From assembly GCA_040768665.1 (NCBI GenBank), contig JAXGMN010000021.1:62001-126000 (forward strand): a DNA stretch of 64,000 nucleotides. Direction: 5' to 3'. Below the pieces are notes generated by a model. The model did not search any database and was not told the DNA's origin. It worked only from the letters and a program-made list of their open reading frames with translations. The position numbers were made by a program, and so were the translations under genes. Positions within the stretch are counted from its first letter, which is position 1. The number at the start of each line of letters is the position of its first letter. Source of the stretch: JABWBD01 sp040768665 (GTDB lineage Bacteria; Planctomycetota; Planctomycetia; Pirellulales; Thermoguttaceae). Below are positions 44,885-53,640 of the stretch, one piece after another.

Positions 44885-45005
44885 GTAACCATTCACGTGG
44901 AAGAGAGGGGGACAGGTCCATGTTTTCGGCCAACGTCTTTGGCGCCAAAACACCCCAATTGGCCGAAAAATGGACCAGTCCCCGGCCGTGGGCGTGAACG
45001 GTTAC
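44885..45005. repeat. Structured repeat, subfamily R, copy 4
   Basis: 121 bases, nine bases after a stop codon. GTAACCATTCACGTGG at the left, GGGGACAGGTCCATGTTTTC / GAAAAATGGACCAGTCCCC core, CCGTGGGCGTGAACGGTTAC at the right. Confidence 0.9.
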
Positions 45006-45025
45006 CGCAAGCTCCGGCGGCACTG

Positions 45026-45055
45026 TTGACTTCACACCTTGCAACAACCTATTGT
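45026..45055 (+). promoter_or_regulatory. Possible sigma70-type promoter
   Basis: TTGACT (45026-45031), 18 bases, TATTGT (45050-45055), 38 bases before the ATG of the small heme-motif protein. A match to consensus by eye only. Confidence 0.3.
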
Positions 45056-45092
45056 AGATAATGCCCCAGTCAATCTACCAGGAGAACCAGAC

Positions 45093-45524
45093 ATGAAGAG
45101 ACCCGTGTTTGCCGCGTTGGCTGCTACCGCCGCGCTGACCCTGTTGCTCGGCCCGGCCGTTCCGTCTGCAAAGGCGATCAAGCCCTTTCTTGACGAATTC
45201 CAGGCGGTGTACGTCAAGCCCGACAGCGCCGACAAGAAAGACAAAGAGTTCGCCGTCGTCGTCGAGAAGATCAAGTGCAACGTCTGCCACGAGGGCAAGA
45301 GCAAGAAAGACCGCAACGTCTACGGCATGGCGCTCGACGTGCTTCTGGACAAGAAGGCCGACAAGGACAACAAAGAGAAGATTCGCAAGGCCATCGAGAC
45401 CGTGGCGGAGATCAAGTCCGACCCGGTCAAGGCCGATGCCCCGACCTTCGGGCAACTGCTTGCCGCAAAACAACTCCCCGGCGGCGAGCCCAAGGAAGAG
45501 CCCGAATCCGGCGCGGGGCAGTAG
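45093..45524 (+). CDS. Small secreted protein with one CxxCH heme motif
   Basis: 143 residues from ATG 45093, preceded by AGGAGAA. The signal peptide is KRPVFAALAATAALTLLLGP. The mature protein is Lys/Asp-rich and has a single CNVCHEG heme-binding motif near residue 71, followed by NVYGMALDVLLDKKADKDNK. It is smaller than a normal cytochrome c and lacks an obvious distal Met, so it may be a bis-His or a vestigial heme protein. It stands between a repeat and a terminator, in single-gene fashion. Confidence 0.8.
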   Translation: MKRPVFAALAATAALTLLLGPAVPSAKAIKPFLDEFQAVYVKPDSADKKDKEFAVVVEKIKCNVCHEGKSKKDRNVYGMALDVLLDKKADKDNKEKIRKAIETVAEIKSDPVKADAPTFGQLLAAKQLPGGEPKEEPESGAGQ

Positions 45525-45555
45525 GGCTCTCAAGTCCGCTGCCTGCATCAATCCC

Positions 45556-45586
45556 TCAGCCCGGATGCTCGAAGCAGCCGGGCTGA
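45556..45586. terminator. Hairpin between convergent genes
   Basis: TCAGCCCGGATGCT / AGCAGCCGGGCTGA with a three-base loop and one mismatch, followed rightward by TTGTTT. It sits between the stops of the rightward heme protein and the leftward ROK kinase and may serve both. Confidence 0.6.
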
Positions 45587-45590
45587 TTGT

Positions 45591-46631
45591 TTACGTTGTC
45601 GGCACCCGGCCCTTGAGGTACTCCGCCCTGGCGATTCCCGCCGCGCCGATGAAACCGGCGTCGCCGCCCAGCGTGGCAAAATCGATTGCCGTATTCTGGG
45701 AGCAGACGGCGTACGCGCGGCGGCGAACCTCCGCGCGCGTCTCTTCCAGGAATCGCCGGCCCAGATCGGATTCGTCCCCTCCGAAGGTCATCGCCCCGCC
45801 GACCAGAATGCCGTTCGGATCGATCGTGTGCATGAGATTGACCATGCCGATCGCCAGGTAGCGGGCAGTCTCCAGGATAATCTCCAGCGACAGCGGATCC
45901 CCTTTTTCCGCCTCCTCGGCGACCAGCTTCGGCGATAGTTCGGCTCCGCGGGCGATCCGTTCGTTCAGCGTGCTGGCGCGACCGGCATCCAGCGCTTCGC
46001 GGGTCCGCTTGGTGACCGCCGTTGCGCTGGCATACGCCTCGAAATGGCCGGGTTGCCCGCAGGCGCAGATCCGCGCGCCGGGCGTGGAGTCGATGATCGT
46101 GTGGCCGTACTCGCCGCCGTGGCTGTGCTCCCCGTCGAGCAGGAGATCGCCGATCACGATCCCGCAGCCGATGCCGGTGCCGAGCGTCAGAAGGATCATG
46201 CTGTGGAAGTCGCGGCCCGAGCCGATCCAGAATTCGCCGTAGGCGGCCGCCGTGGCATCGTTGGCGAACGTGATCGGAAGGCCCGCATTTCCGGCCACGC
46301 GGTCGCGGATCGGGAAATATTCCCAGCCCTTGAGGTTCGCGGGGACCATCAACCGGCCGCCGGGAATGTCCATCGTGCCGGGCGAGCCGAGCCCCACGCC
46401 GGCGATTTGCGACGGCCGAAGCCCCGCGTCGCCGATCGCCTTATGAATAGACGCCGCGATTCGCCGCGCACCGGGCTCCGGGCCCTGTTCGACCAGCGTC
46501 GGCGTCTGATGCCACGACAGAATCCGACCGAGATCGTCGACGACTCCGGCCTTGATGTTCGTGCCACCCAAGTCAACGCCCACAAAGAAAGGCGCCCGGG
46601 CTTCGCCGAGCGGCAGAAACGATTCGCTCAT
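45591..46631 (-). CDS. ROK-family sugar kinase (glucokinase-type)
   Basis: Start ATG 46631 (346 residues); the ATG at 46637 lies in a heptamer repeat and is less likely. Features: the phosphate-1 loop FFVGVDLGGTNIKAGVVDD, catalytic-Asp region ITFANDATAAAYGEFWIGSG, MILLTLGTGIGCGIVIGDLL, the substrate Glu/His segment GEHSHGGEYGHTII, and the ROK zinc site ICACGQPGHFEAY. It phosphorylates glucose or a related hexose with ATP in the cytoplasm. It is the last gene of a leftward carbohydrate operon, just after phosphofructokinase. Confidence 0.9.
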   Translation of the reverse strand: MSESFLPLGEARAPFFVGVDLGGTNIKAGVVDDLGRILSWHQTPTLVEQGPEPGARRIAASIHKAIGDAGLRPSQIAGVGLGSPGTMDIPGGRLMVPANLKGWEYFPIRDRVAGNAGLPITFANDATAAAYGEFWIGSGRDFHSMILLTLGTGIGCGIVIGDLLLDGEHSHGGEYGHTIIDSTPGARICACGQPGHFEAYASATAVTKRTREALDAGRASTLNERIARGAELSPKLVAEEAEKGDPLSLEIILETARYLAIGMVNLMHTIDPNGILVGGAMTFGGDESDLGRRFLEETRAEVRRRAYAVCSQNTAIDFATLGGDAGFIGAAGIARAEYLKGRVPTT

Positions 46632-46632
46632 G

Positions 46633-46660
46633 GTCATTCGTCATTCGTCATTGGTCATTC
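46633..46660. repeat. Four tandem GTCATTC heptamers
   Basis: Units GTCATTC, GTCATTC, GTCATTG, GTCATTC. The array covers the phosphofructokinase stop codon and the region just before the ROK start. Confidence 0.85.
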
Positions 46661-47860
46661 ACCCACCCCGTGTCCCCTGAGCCTCACATAGCTCGGCAAC
46701 GCTCCCACCAGCGGCTTGAGGTACTCGACGCACGCCGGCGTCACGAACGTGCCTTCCTTGGTGATGTACTCCTCGGGCATCGGCTTCTCCCCGAGCGCCA
46801 CTTCGGCCAACGCCGCGGTGCCGAGCGACCAGCGGTACGGATCGTTCGACTCGCGGACGATGCTCACCATCACCCCCGAATGTCCGTCCAGCGCCAGCTC
46901 CACGGCCCGCCGGCCGCAGGCATAGGCTTCCTCGAGGTCGATTTCGCTGACGCGATCGGCGGCCGCCATCTGGAGCGATTCGCATACTTGGAACTCGCCC
47001 CGCCAGCCATAAGTATCCTTGATCATCCGGTGGAGCATCAGCGCGGCGCTCGTTCCGCCCATCGCTCCGAACTCGACGTTCGAAAATCTGTCGGCCGTCG
47101 TGGAGGCGCTTACGGGCGTTCCGTCGGCGTAGCAGATCCCCTCGCCGCAGACAATGCTGCACCAACCGTACCGGTCGTAGCAGGCCTTCACCTTGGCCAG
47201 AAACTGGTCGCGGTCGAACGCTCGCTCGGGCATCAGGATGATATGCGGCGCATCGTCCTCGGCCGCCTTCCCCAGCACGCTCGCCGCCGGCAGCCAGCCG
47301 GCCGACCGGCCGACCGTCTGAAAGATGACGTACTGGTCGACGTATCTCATGTCGCGCGCGAGCATGCCGGCCTGCTTCACCGAAAGGGCCACGTAACGAG
47401 CCGCGCTGCCGAACCCCGGCGTGTGGTCGGTGCCGAACAGGTCGTTGTCCACCGTCTTCGGAATCCCGACGCCGACCAGTTCGTAACCATGTTCGCGGCA
47501 GTACTTCTCGACGCGGTGGATCGTATCCATCGTGTCGTTGCCGCCGATCAGGAAGTAGTAGCGGATGTCGTGCTTCTTGAGCATTTCCAGCACGGGCTCG
47601 AAATCGTCTTCCTGGAGCTTGTGACGGCAGCTCCCCAGGGCGGAGCTCGGCGCGTGACGAAGGCCTGCGAGAACCGCCTTGTCTTCACGTCCCAGGTCGA
47701 TCACGTCGTCCTTCATGAAGCCTTCGATGCCGTAGCGCATGCCGTAGACGTGTCCAATCGGTGCGGCCTCGAGGCACTTGTCGATCGCGCCGCTGAGGCT
47801 GGCGTTGATCACGGTGGTGGGTCCGCCGCTTTGACCGATGACGGCATTTCCTTTCAGCAT
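46655..47860 (-). CDS. 6-phosphofructokinase, PPi-type signature
   Basis: 401 residues from ATG 47860, with AGGAGAGG upstream. The PFK fold is clear: NAVIGQSGGPTTVINASLSG, MRYGIEGFMKDDVIDL, YYFLIGGNDTMDTIHRVEKY, LVGVGIPKTVDNDLFGTDHT, PGFGSAARYVALSVKQAGML, GRSAGWLPAASVLG. The Asp in GGNDT and the Lys in PKTVDND occupy the positions that distinguish pyrophosphate-dependent from ATP-dependent enzymes (usually G and G). So it probably phosphorylates fructose-6-phosphate with PPi, reversibly. It lies between the GATase-like gene and the ROK kinase, all leftward. Confidence 0.88.
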   Translation of the reverse strand: MLKGNAVIGQSGGPTTVINASLSGAIDKCLEAAPIGHVYGMRYGIEGFMKDDVIDLGREDKAVLAGLRHAPSSALGSCRHKLQEDDFEPVLEMLKKHDIRYYFLIGGNDTMDTIHRVEKYCREHGYELVGVGIPKTVDNDLFGTDHTPGFGSAARYVALSVKQAGMLARDMRYVDQYVIFQTVGRSAGWLPAASVLGKAAEDDAPHIILMPERAFDRDQFLAKVKACYDRYGWCSIVCGEGICYADGTPVSASTTADRFSNVEFGAMGGTSAALMLHRMIKDTYGWRGEFQVCESLQMAAADRVSEIDLEEAYACGRRAVELALDGHSGVMVSIVRESNDPYRWSLGTAALAEVALGEKPMPEEYITKEGTFVTPACVEYLKPLVGALPSYVRLRGHGVGE

Positions 47861-47885
47861 GATGGGTTTCCTCTCCTGAAGCTGG

Positions 47886-48641
47886 TTATTGAGATGTCTC
47901 GAGTCGTCCGGTCCAGACGAGCAGGTTGCGAAAGAACCGGGCATACCAGTTGCCGACGTCGATGAACCCGCCCTCCACGTCCTGCACGAGCCGGCTGTCG
48001 CCCCAGTCGACCAAGCCCCCGACCCAGTGTGGGGCGACGTCCGTCGCCAGCGCGACGGCGCGGCCTTGACCATATTCGCCCAGCACCAGCAGCGGCGCCC
48101 GTTCTCCAGGAGTGAACTCGTAGTGCTCGCCTGCCCGCCGGACCCCGAAGCGGATCGACTCCAGAAGGGCTGCAGCGCCGAGCTTCGGCCGGAAGGCGTT
48201 GAAACCGCCGATCCCCGGCGGTGTGTCCCACGGCAGGCCGTCCAGGATCGGATGCTCCGCAACCTTGTGGATCAGGCATGGCTGGGCGCAGTTCCGCCGG
48301 TCGTCCTCTTCGGCCATGACGACCGGCAGCACTTCCACCAGCGGCGAGCGGTCGTATTCGCCAAGCCGACCGAAAAAACTCTCCCACCCGCCGAGCATCA
48401 GCAGCCCCGATCCGCGCCGGACACAATCGGCCACATGCGCCAGTTGCGACTCGCGGAAGCGGGCCGCCGGATAGTCGCTCAGAACGTAGAGCGCGTACTC
48501 GACCGACTCGAACGCCTCGTCCGGCGACTCCGCGCTGGCAACGTGGTCGTAGGGCAGCCCGTAGTGGGTCATGATGCCGGCGAGATAGATCGCCGCGCCG
48601 CTGAAGTCATCGTCGCCGAGGTAGCAGATCCGGTCGAGCAT
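47886..48641 (-). CDS. Glutamine-amidotransferase-like protein
   Basis: 251 residues from ATG 48641. Sequence parts: RICYLGDDDFSGAAIYLAGI, YALYVLSDYPAARF, RRGSGLLMLGGWESFFGRLG, IHKVAEHPILDGLPWDTPPG, APLLVLGEYGQGRAVALATD. This fits the class I GATase-like superfamily (putative GATase1-like / ThuA-like). No obvious catalytic Cys in a nucleophile elbow is present (GGWES instead of GxCxG), so true amidotransferase activity is unlikely. It is 25 bases from phosphofructokinase and 24 from the PIG-L gene, in one operon. Confidence 0.75.
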   Translation of the reverse strand: MLDRICYLGDDDFSGAAIYLAGIMTHYGLPYDHVASAESPDEAFESVEYALYVLSDYPAARFRESQLAHVADCVRRGSGLLMLGGWESFFGRLGEYDRSPLVEVLPVVMAEEDDRRNCAQPCLIHKVAEHPILDGLPWDTPPGIGGFNAFRPKLGAAALLESIRFGVRRAGEHYEFTPGERAPLLVLGEYGQGRAVALATDVAPHWVGGLVDWGDSRLVQDVEGGFIDVGNWYARFFRNLLVWTGRLETSQ

Positions 48642-48665
48642 CGGTGGGTCTTCCTGCGCGGGCGA

Positions 48666-49487
48666 TCACTCGAAGAGGGTCGCGTACTGCTTGGGTGCGT
48701 AGAAGTTGAACGTTAACTCGCGGACGTACTCCACCGGGCCGACTTCACGCTGCACGTCGATAAGCAGATCGATCTGCTCCTGGCTGGCATAGGCTCGGAT
48801 TGCCCGGAGCTTGGTTTCAAGCATCGACGCTGGTCCCTGGATCCGGATCTGCGGCGCCGCGGGAAAATCGCAGTAGGTGGCATAGTCGTAGACCGCCGGA
48901 ACCTGCTCGATCGGCTCGCCCAACTCCGGCCAAATCACGCCCTGAGCGTGGAAGAGGCTGATCATCATCTCTTCATTGACGATCCGGTGGTCGGGGTGCA
49001 GATCGGTGATCGTCGGAACGAAAACGCGCGTCGGGCGAATCTTGCGCAGCATGTAGGGGTAGGCGTTCTGCAGCCCGCTGGCCCCCTCAATCTCTGCTGG
49101 ATCCCCCTTGGTAACTAAGCGACGCCCTCTATAAGGATTGAGATTGCAGTCCGGGAAGCCGAGGAAGTGGAGCTGTTCCAGCGGCAGCTTGAGAATACCG
49201 AACGACTCCTCGGCTTCCTTGCGCCGCACTTCCGAGATGATGTGGCGCTGCGGCAGGCGGCAGTAGCCCATCGAGCCGTCGGTAGTAATGACGGCATGGA
49301 CCTCGACGCCCTCGGCGATTGCCGCCTGGAAGAAAACGCCGATGCCGGCCACGATGTCGTCGTCGTGGGCGGACAGGAACAGCCATCGTTCCCCGCCGGG
49401 GACCCAGTTCGTAAAGATATCGCCAATGTTGGAGCTGGATATCACTTTCCCGTCGACCCGACGGGAGTAGATTATGCCTTCAGCCAT
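48666..49487 (-). CDS. PIG-L family deacetylase
   Basis: Start ATG 49487 (273 residues); the frame is open to 49535 but the extra 16 residues look unconserved. The zinc motif AHDDD is at residues 40-44 (RWLFLSAHDDDIVAGIGVFF), the catalytic Asp in it replacing the usual HPDD pattern slightly, with the partner His in ITDLHPDHRIVNEEMMIS. EVRRKEAEESFGILKLPLEQ and LHFLGFPDCNLNPYRG are typical of the LmbE/PIG-L fold. It should de-N-acetylate an amino sugar. As first gene of the operon it may deliver the product to the downstream kinases. Confidence 0.85.
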   Translation of the reverse strand: MAEGIIYSRRVDGKVISSSNIGDIFTNWVPGGERWLFLSAHDDDIVAGIGVFFQAAIAEGVEVHAVITTDGSMGYCRLPQRHIISEVRRKEAEESFGILKLPLEQLHFLGFPDCNLNPYRGRRLVTKGDPAEIEGASGLQNAYPYMLRKIRPTRVFVPTITDLHPDHRIVNEEMMISLFHAQGVIWPELGEPIEQVPAVYDYATYCDFPAAPQIRIQGPASMLETKLRAIRAYASQEQIDLLIDVQREVGPVEYVRELTFNFYAPKQYATLFE

Positions 49488-49721
49488 TTCGTAATTTCGC
49501 CCTTGTTGTCCGGAGCCTGAAGAAGAACCCGTCATTATAGCCCCCGATCACTCGGAGCTGGAGGCAGACGCGTGCGGCAAGTTTTGGAGCGTGGGCGCAA
49601 TTTCCAGCGCAGCCACAAATTAAGCATTTTGGGGGGAACGTCTTGGCTGCCCAATTTGATGCCGTCCGACGGGCAGGCTATGATCATCTCCAGCTCCCCG
49701 CCAACTCAGGAGACCCCGTCC

Positions 49722-51017
49722 ATGCACACTCTGCTCAGCCGCCGTCGTTTCCTTCGAACATCCGCCGCTGCCTTTGCCGCTCCGATCTTCGTCCGGGCGT
49801 CGGTCCTCGGCGCCTCCAACGCACCGCCGCCCAGCGAACAACTCACCGTGGGCATGATCGGGCTCGGCATGCAAGCCAACGGGTATCACGTGCCGACGCT
49901 CTTGGGATTCGACGATGTCCGCGTGGTGGCCGTTTGCGACGTCGACACGAACCGCCGCCGCCATGCCAGGCAGCGCGTGGACGAGCGCTACCGCGCAAGC
50001 GGCTCGGCCGGTTGTGCCGAGTACAACGACTTCCGCGACGTGCTCGCGCGTGCCGACGTCGACGCCGTCCTGATCGCCACGCCGGATCATTGGCATGCCA
50101 TTCCGGTCATCGAAGCCTGCAAGGCCGGCAAGGACGTCTACTGTGAGAAACCGCTCACGTTGACGATCCGCGAGGGCATCCGGATGATCGAGGCGGTCCG
50201 CAAGCACGGCCGCGTCTTCCAGACCGGCAGCCAGTTGCGGTCCGGCGGCGAGTTCGCCCATTACCCGCGAGCGTGCCAGTGGATCCGCAACGGTCGGATC
50301 GGTAAAGTCCAGCGGGTCTATGTCGCCATCGGCGGGCCAAGCAAGTGGTGCGACCTGCCGGAGGAGCCCACGGAGCCGGGACTCGACTGGGATCGCTGGC
50401 TCGGGCAGGCGCCGATACGGCCTTACCACTCCGTTCTCAGCCCGCGAGGCATGCCCAAAAGCTGGCCGATGTGGCGGCTCTATCGCGAGTATTCCGGCGG
50501 GGGCTTCTCGGACATCGGAGCGCATGAATTCGACATCGTCCAGTGGGCCCTCGGCATGGACGAGTCGGGGCCGGTGGAGGTGATTCCGCCCGACGATCCG
50601 GCTGCGACCACGGGCGTGCGGTTCCGCTACGCCAACGGCACGGAAGTAATCCATGGCAGCTCCGGCGGCCTGGTCTTCGAAGGGACCGACGGCAAGATTA
50701 CGCTGACCCGTGGCGAAGTGAAGTGCGAACCGGCGGAAATCGCCCAAGAGCCGCTCGAGGACGACGCCATTCAGCTCTACCAATCGCCGGGCCACCACCG
50801 CGACTGGGTCCAGTGCATCCGCACCCGCAAGCGGCCGATCTGCGACGTCGAGATCGGCGTCCGCTCGGTTACGATCTGTCACCTCGGCAATCTCGCCTAC
50901 TGGAACCACCGCCGACTTCAGTGGGACCCGCAGAAATGGCAATTCGTGGGCGACGCCGAAGCCAACGCCTGGCTGGACCGCCCCCGCCGCGACCCCTGGC
51001 AATTGCCCGAAGCATAG
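49722..51017 (+). CDS. Tat-exported Gfo/Idh/MocA oxidoreductase
   Basis: Start ATG 49722, after CAGGAGA; 431 residues. A twin-arginine signal (LSRRRFLRTSAAAFAAPIFV) precedes an NAD(P) Rossmann domain (LTVGMIGLGMQANGYHVPTL, VRVVAVCDVDTNRRRHARQR), then VDAVLIATPDHWHAIPVIEA and CKAGKDVYCEKPLTLTIREG, with Lys of EKP the usual catalytic residue. The C-terminal domain has YREYSGGGFSDIGAHEFDIV. It oxidises or reduces a sugar, probably in the periplasm. It is divergent from the PIG-L operon, sharing a 234-base control region. Confidence 0.92.
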   Translation: MHTLLSRRRFLRTSAAAFAAPIFVRASVLGASNAPPPSEQLTVGMIGLGMQANGYHVPTLLGFDDVRVVAVCDVDTNRRRHARQRVDERYRASGSAGCAEYNDFRDVLARADVDAVLIATPDHWHAIPVIEACKAGKDVYCEKPLTLTIREGIRMIEAVRKHGRVFQTGSQLRSGGEFAHYPRACQWIRNGRIGKVQRVYVAIGGPSKWCDLPEEPTEPGLDWDRWLGQAPIRPYHSVLSPRGMPKSWPMWRLYREYSGGGFSDIGAHEFDIVQWALGMDESGPVEVIPPDDPAATTGVRFRYANGTEVIHGSSGGLVFEGTDGKITLTRGEVKCEPAEIAQEPLEDDAIQLYQSPGHHRDWVQCIRTRKRPICDVEIGVRSVTICHLGNLAYWNHRRLQWDPQKWQFVGDAEANAWLDRPRRDPWQLPEA

Positions 51018-51081
51018 CGTAGACACCCCAGCGGCCCCGTGCCGGTAGAAACCGGGTTTGGCAACAAGCGGTTGCAGATCG

Positions 51082-53397
51082 ATGGCGGCAGCATCCCGCG
51101 ACGATACGACTCTGGATGCCGATGACAACGGTTGCCATCGAGGGCACGTCTTCGGCATCCTGATCACCGCGCTCGTTGTCGTTGAACTCTCCAAGGATAT
51201 TCTCTTCTCGGCCGCGCACAGAGATTGGCTACCTGCCTTGCTGTGGGTGTGCCAAGGCATGATCGCGTGTCTGCCGTTCCTGCTGGCGAAACTGGCCCCC
51301 AAGGCGGCCGGCTTTGATATTCAATGGTTTCCTGCCTCGCGGCGGCACTGGGGATGGTTCCTGGGCATGGCCGTGGTGCTGATCGTCTCGAAGGGGTTGA
51401 TTGCTGCGTTGGTGGTGACCATCCTTGGTCAACCTCCTTCGACGCCGTTCATTGGGCCGGTCACACCAACAGGAATTGTCTTCTGGGCCGTCGCGATTCT
51501 CGTCGTTGGGCCTGTCACCGAAGAGATCTTCTTTCGCGGCTTCGTCCTGGAGCAGTTGCGAAAGCTCACATCATCCGGCGTCGCACTGTTGGTCCAGTCC
51601 GTTCTTTTCGGACTTTCCCACCTTTACGCGCGGGGATTGTTCACCGCGCCCGCTCTGGTGGAGTCGGTGTGGGCGTGTTGGGTGGGCTTGATTCTCGGCC
51701 TGTGGCGGATCAGGTTCCGGAGTCTTCTTCCCCTGGTCCTTGCTCACGCTCTGATCAATGCCGGCGCGATCGTTCCTCTGAAGGCCCGTTACGATCAGGC
51801 CATCGCCCGAGCGAATCAGAAGTTCCCTGCCATTTCCGCGGAAACGACTTTCATTACCGGTCCGCTGCGGAGTGACGGCTACCCGGACTACGCCGCCGCG
51901 CTGAATCAACGATGCAGCCGGGGCGTGACGCCTGAGACCAACTCGGCGGTGCTGTTCTGGAATGCGATGGGGCCTCGCGAGATCCTGGATTCCCATCGCG
52001 AGGAATACTTTCGGATGCTTGGTGTCGGGCCGCCGCCCAAAACGGGAGACTACTTCATTAATCTTGATGAATTTCTGGTCCAGCGCAAAAGTAGCCCAAA
52101 GCCAGCAGCGGCCGCGAAGGAGACAGAAACCTGGTACGATGCTTATGCGCTGTTGGAGCCGGCTCTGAGGAAGCCCTGGTCAGCGGAAGACTTTCCGGTA
52201 TTGGCGCAATGGCTTGCGGCCAACGAGAAACCGTTGGCGATGATTGTGGAAGCATCCAGGCGGCCGCGGAGATACGATCCGCTGGTCTGTGGAGAGAAGG
52301 GACGGCTTGTCGCAGTTCTCCAGCCTGTCATTTCCTTGTTTCACCAGCCCGGCAATGTCGCCGATGCCCTCGTCGCCCGGGCGCTGTTGTGCGTCGGTGA
52401 ATCGAGGGTGGACGAGGCTTGGGAGGACCTGCTGGCCTGTCACCGGCTCGCCCGTCTCCTCGGTCAAGGTCCGATGGCCTTGGATGCCTCCGTTGCCCGG
52501 AGCGTCGAGGAGAGCGTGTGCGCCGCCGAGCGGGCATTGGTGGAACACTCACGTCTCACCGCGTCCCGAATTGCTGCGATGCGAGAAGACCTCGCCCGGC
52601 TGCCGCCCATGTGCGACGTGGCGAATGCGTTCGAACATGGCGAGCGATTCACCTATCTCGACATCGTGGTGAACTCCTGTTTCCGCGACTGGCCGGTTTC
52701 GATAAGCGGACTCGAGCGCGCCGCGGCGTATTGGGAAAAAGACGGATTCCCGGACCTGGCAGGGGAGTTACGAGAACTGGACACTGCGATCAAGCCGCTG
52801 CTTCGCGATATCGGCGACGGCGCGGTCGATTGGGACATCGTGCTCCGTATGGGCAACTCCTGGTACGATCGGATCGTCGATGCGTATCGCAAGCCCACGC
52901 GATCGCAGCAAAGGGAGGCTTTCAACCGGCTCGATGAGGAACTTCGCCGGCTCAAGGCATCGATGAGGAGCACGACATCCTTGCATGCGCGAAGAACCGG
53001 CGACCGCACGGAAACCCATTCGGAACGAGTTGGACAGGTTCTCCTCGCTATGTTTTCGCCCACGATCACGGCGCACGCGGAACTCGACAGTCGCGCGAAG
53101 ATGATGTTCGAATTGACCCGGCTCGCCTTTGCCCTGGAGGCGTATCGTGCCGATCATGGTTCATATCCAGCGCGGCTGACCGATCTGGCGCCGGCGTACG
53201 TGCGCAAGGTGCCCAAAGATCTCTTCAACAACGCTGAACCGCGTTACTGCCAAGAGGGCAATGGCTACGTTCTCTACAGCGTCGGCAGCAACGAGAAGGA
53301 CGACGGCGGAAGGGGTTTCCAGAATGGATCGAGACAAGCCGGGACCTGGGAGAAGGACTGGGACGATCTGGTGGTGCGCGTGGCAGTGCCGGAGTAA
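51082..53397 (+). CDS. CPBP intramembrane protease fused to a large soluble planctomycete domain
   Basis: 771 residues from ATG 51082; TTG 51058 would add eight. The first ~230 residues contain several membrane helices and the CAAX-protease motifs: EE at 147-148 (VVGPVTEEIFFRGFVLEQLR), His 180 (VLFGLSHLYARG) and His 222 (VLAHALINAG). The following ~540 residues are soluble, mostly helical (ADALVARALLCVGESRVDEA, CHRLARLLGQGPMALDASVA). Near the end is FELTRLAFALEAYRADHGSY then PARLTDLAPAYVRKVPKDLF, a pseudopilin-like planctomycete tail. Such proteases process prenylated or other membrane substrates; the C-terminal role is unknown. Confidence 0.8.
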   Translation: MAAASRDDTTLDADDNGCHRGHVFGILITALVVVELSKDILFSAAHRDWLPALLWVCQGMIACLPFLLAKLAPKAAGFDIQWFPASRRHWGWFLGMAVVLIVSKGLIAALVVTILGQPPSTPFIGPVTPTGIVFWAVAILVVGPVTEEIFFRGFVLEQLRKLTSSGVALLVQSVLFGLSHLYARGLFTAPALVESVWACWVGLILGLWRIRFRSLLPLVLAHALINAGAIVPLKARYDQAIARANQKFPAISAETTFITGPLRSDGYPDYAAALNQRCSRGVTPETNSAVLFWNAMGPREILDSHREEYFRMLGVGPPPKTGDYFINLDEFLVQRKSSPKPAAAAKETETWYDAYALLEPALRKPWSAEDFPVLAQWLAANEKPLAMIVEASRRPRRYDPLVCGEKGRLVAVLQPVISLFHQPGNVADALVARALLCVGESRVDEAWEDLLACHRLARLLGQGPMALDASVARSVEESVCAAERALVEHSRLTASRIAAMREDLARLPPMCDVANAFEHGERFTYLDIVVNSCFRDWPVSISGLERAAAYWEKDGFPDLAGELRELDTAIKPLLRDIGDGAVDWDIVLRMGNSWYDRIVDAYRKPTRSQQREAFNRLDEELRRLKASMRSTTSLHARRTGDRTETHSERVGQVLLAMFSPTITAHAELDSRAKMMFELTRLAFALEAYRADHGSYPARLTDLAPAYVRKVPKDLFNNAEPRYCQEGNGYVLYSVGSNEKDDGGRGFQNGSRQAGTWEKDWDDLVVRVAVPE

Positions 53398-53510
53398 TGG
53401 TCAAGAATTGCCGCTAAGAAGCCCTATTCGGCAGGCACGATGTGGGCGGACCGCTTGACTTTGCCGGTCCGGTCGCCGATTCTGGAAGTCGCGTGCCCGG
53501 GAGGAAGATT

Positions 53511-53626
53511 CGTTTCCGGTGGAAGAGAAACGGAGAGGTCCATGTTTTCGGCCAGGATCTTTGCCGCCGAAATGCTTCCAGCGGCCGAAAAATGGACCAG
53601 TCCCCGACCACCCCGTGAACGGTTAC
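53511..53626. repeat. Structured repeat, subfamily R, copy 5 (diverged)
   Basis: The left arm is degraded; AGAGGTCCATGTTTTCGGCC pairs with GGCCGAAAAATGGACCAG, and the right end CGTGAACGGTTAC is intact. It ends 14 bases before the sulfatase start; the sulfatase ribosome-binding site (GAGGAG, 53627-53632) directly abuts it. Confidence 0.8.
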
Positions 53627-53640
53627 GAGGAGCATCAGCC

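Noticed and set aside
49620..51302. A 560-codon leftward open frame
   Set aside because: Antisense to the Gfo/Idh/MocA gene; composition is Arg/His-rich and no motif is seen.
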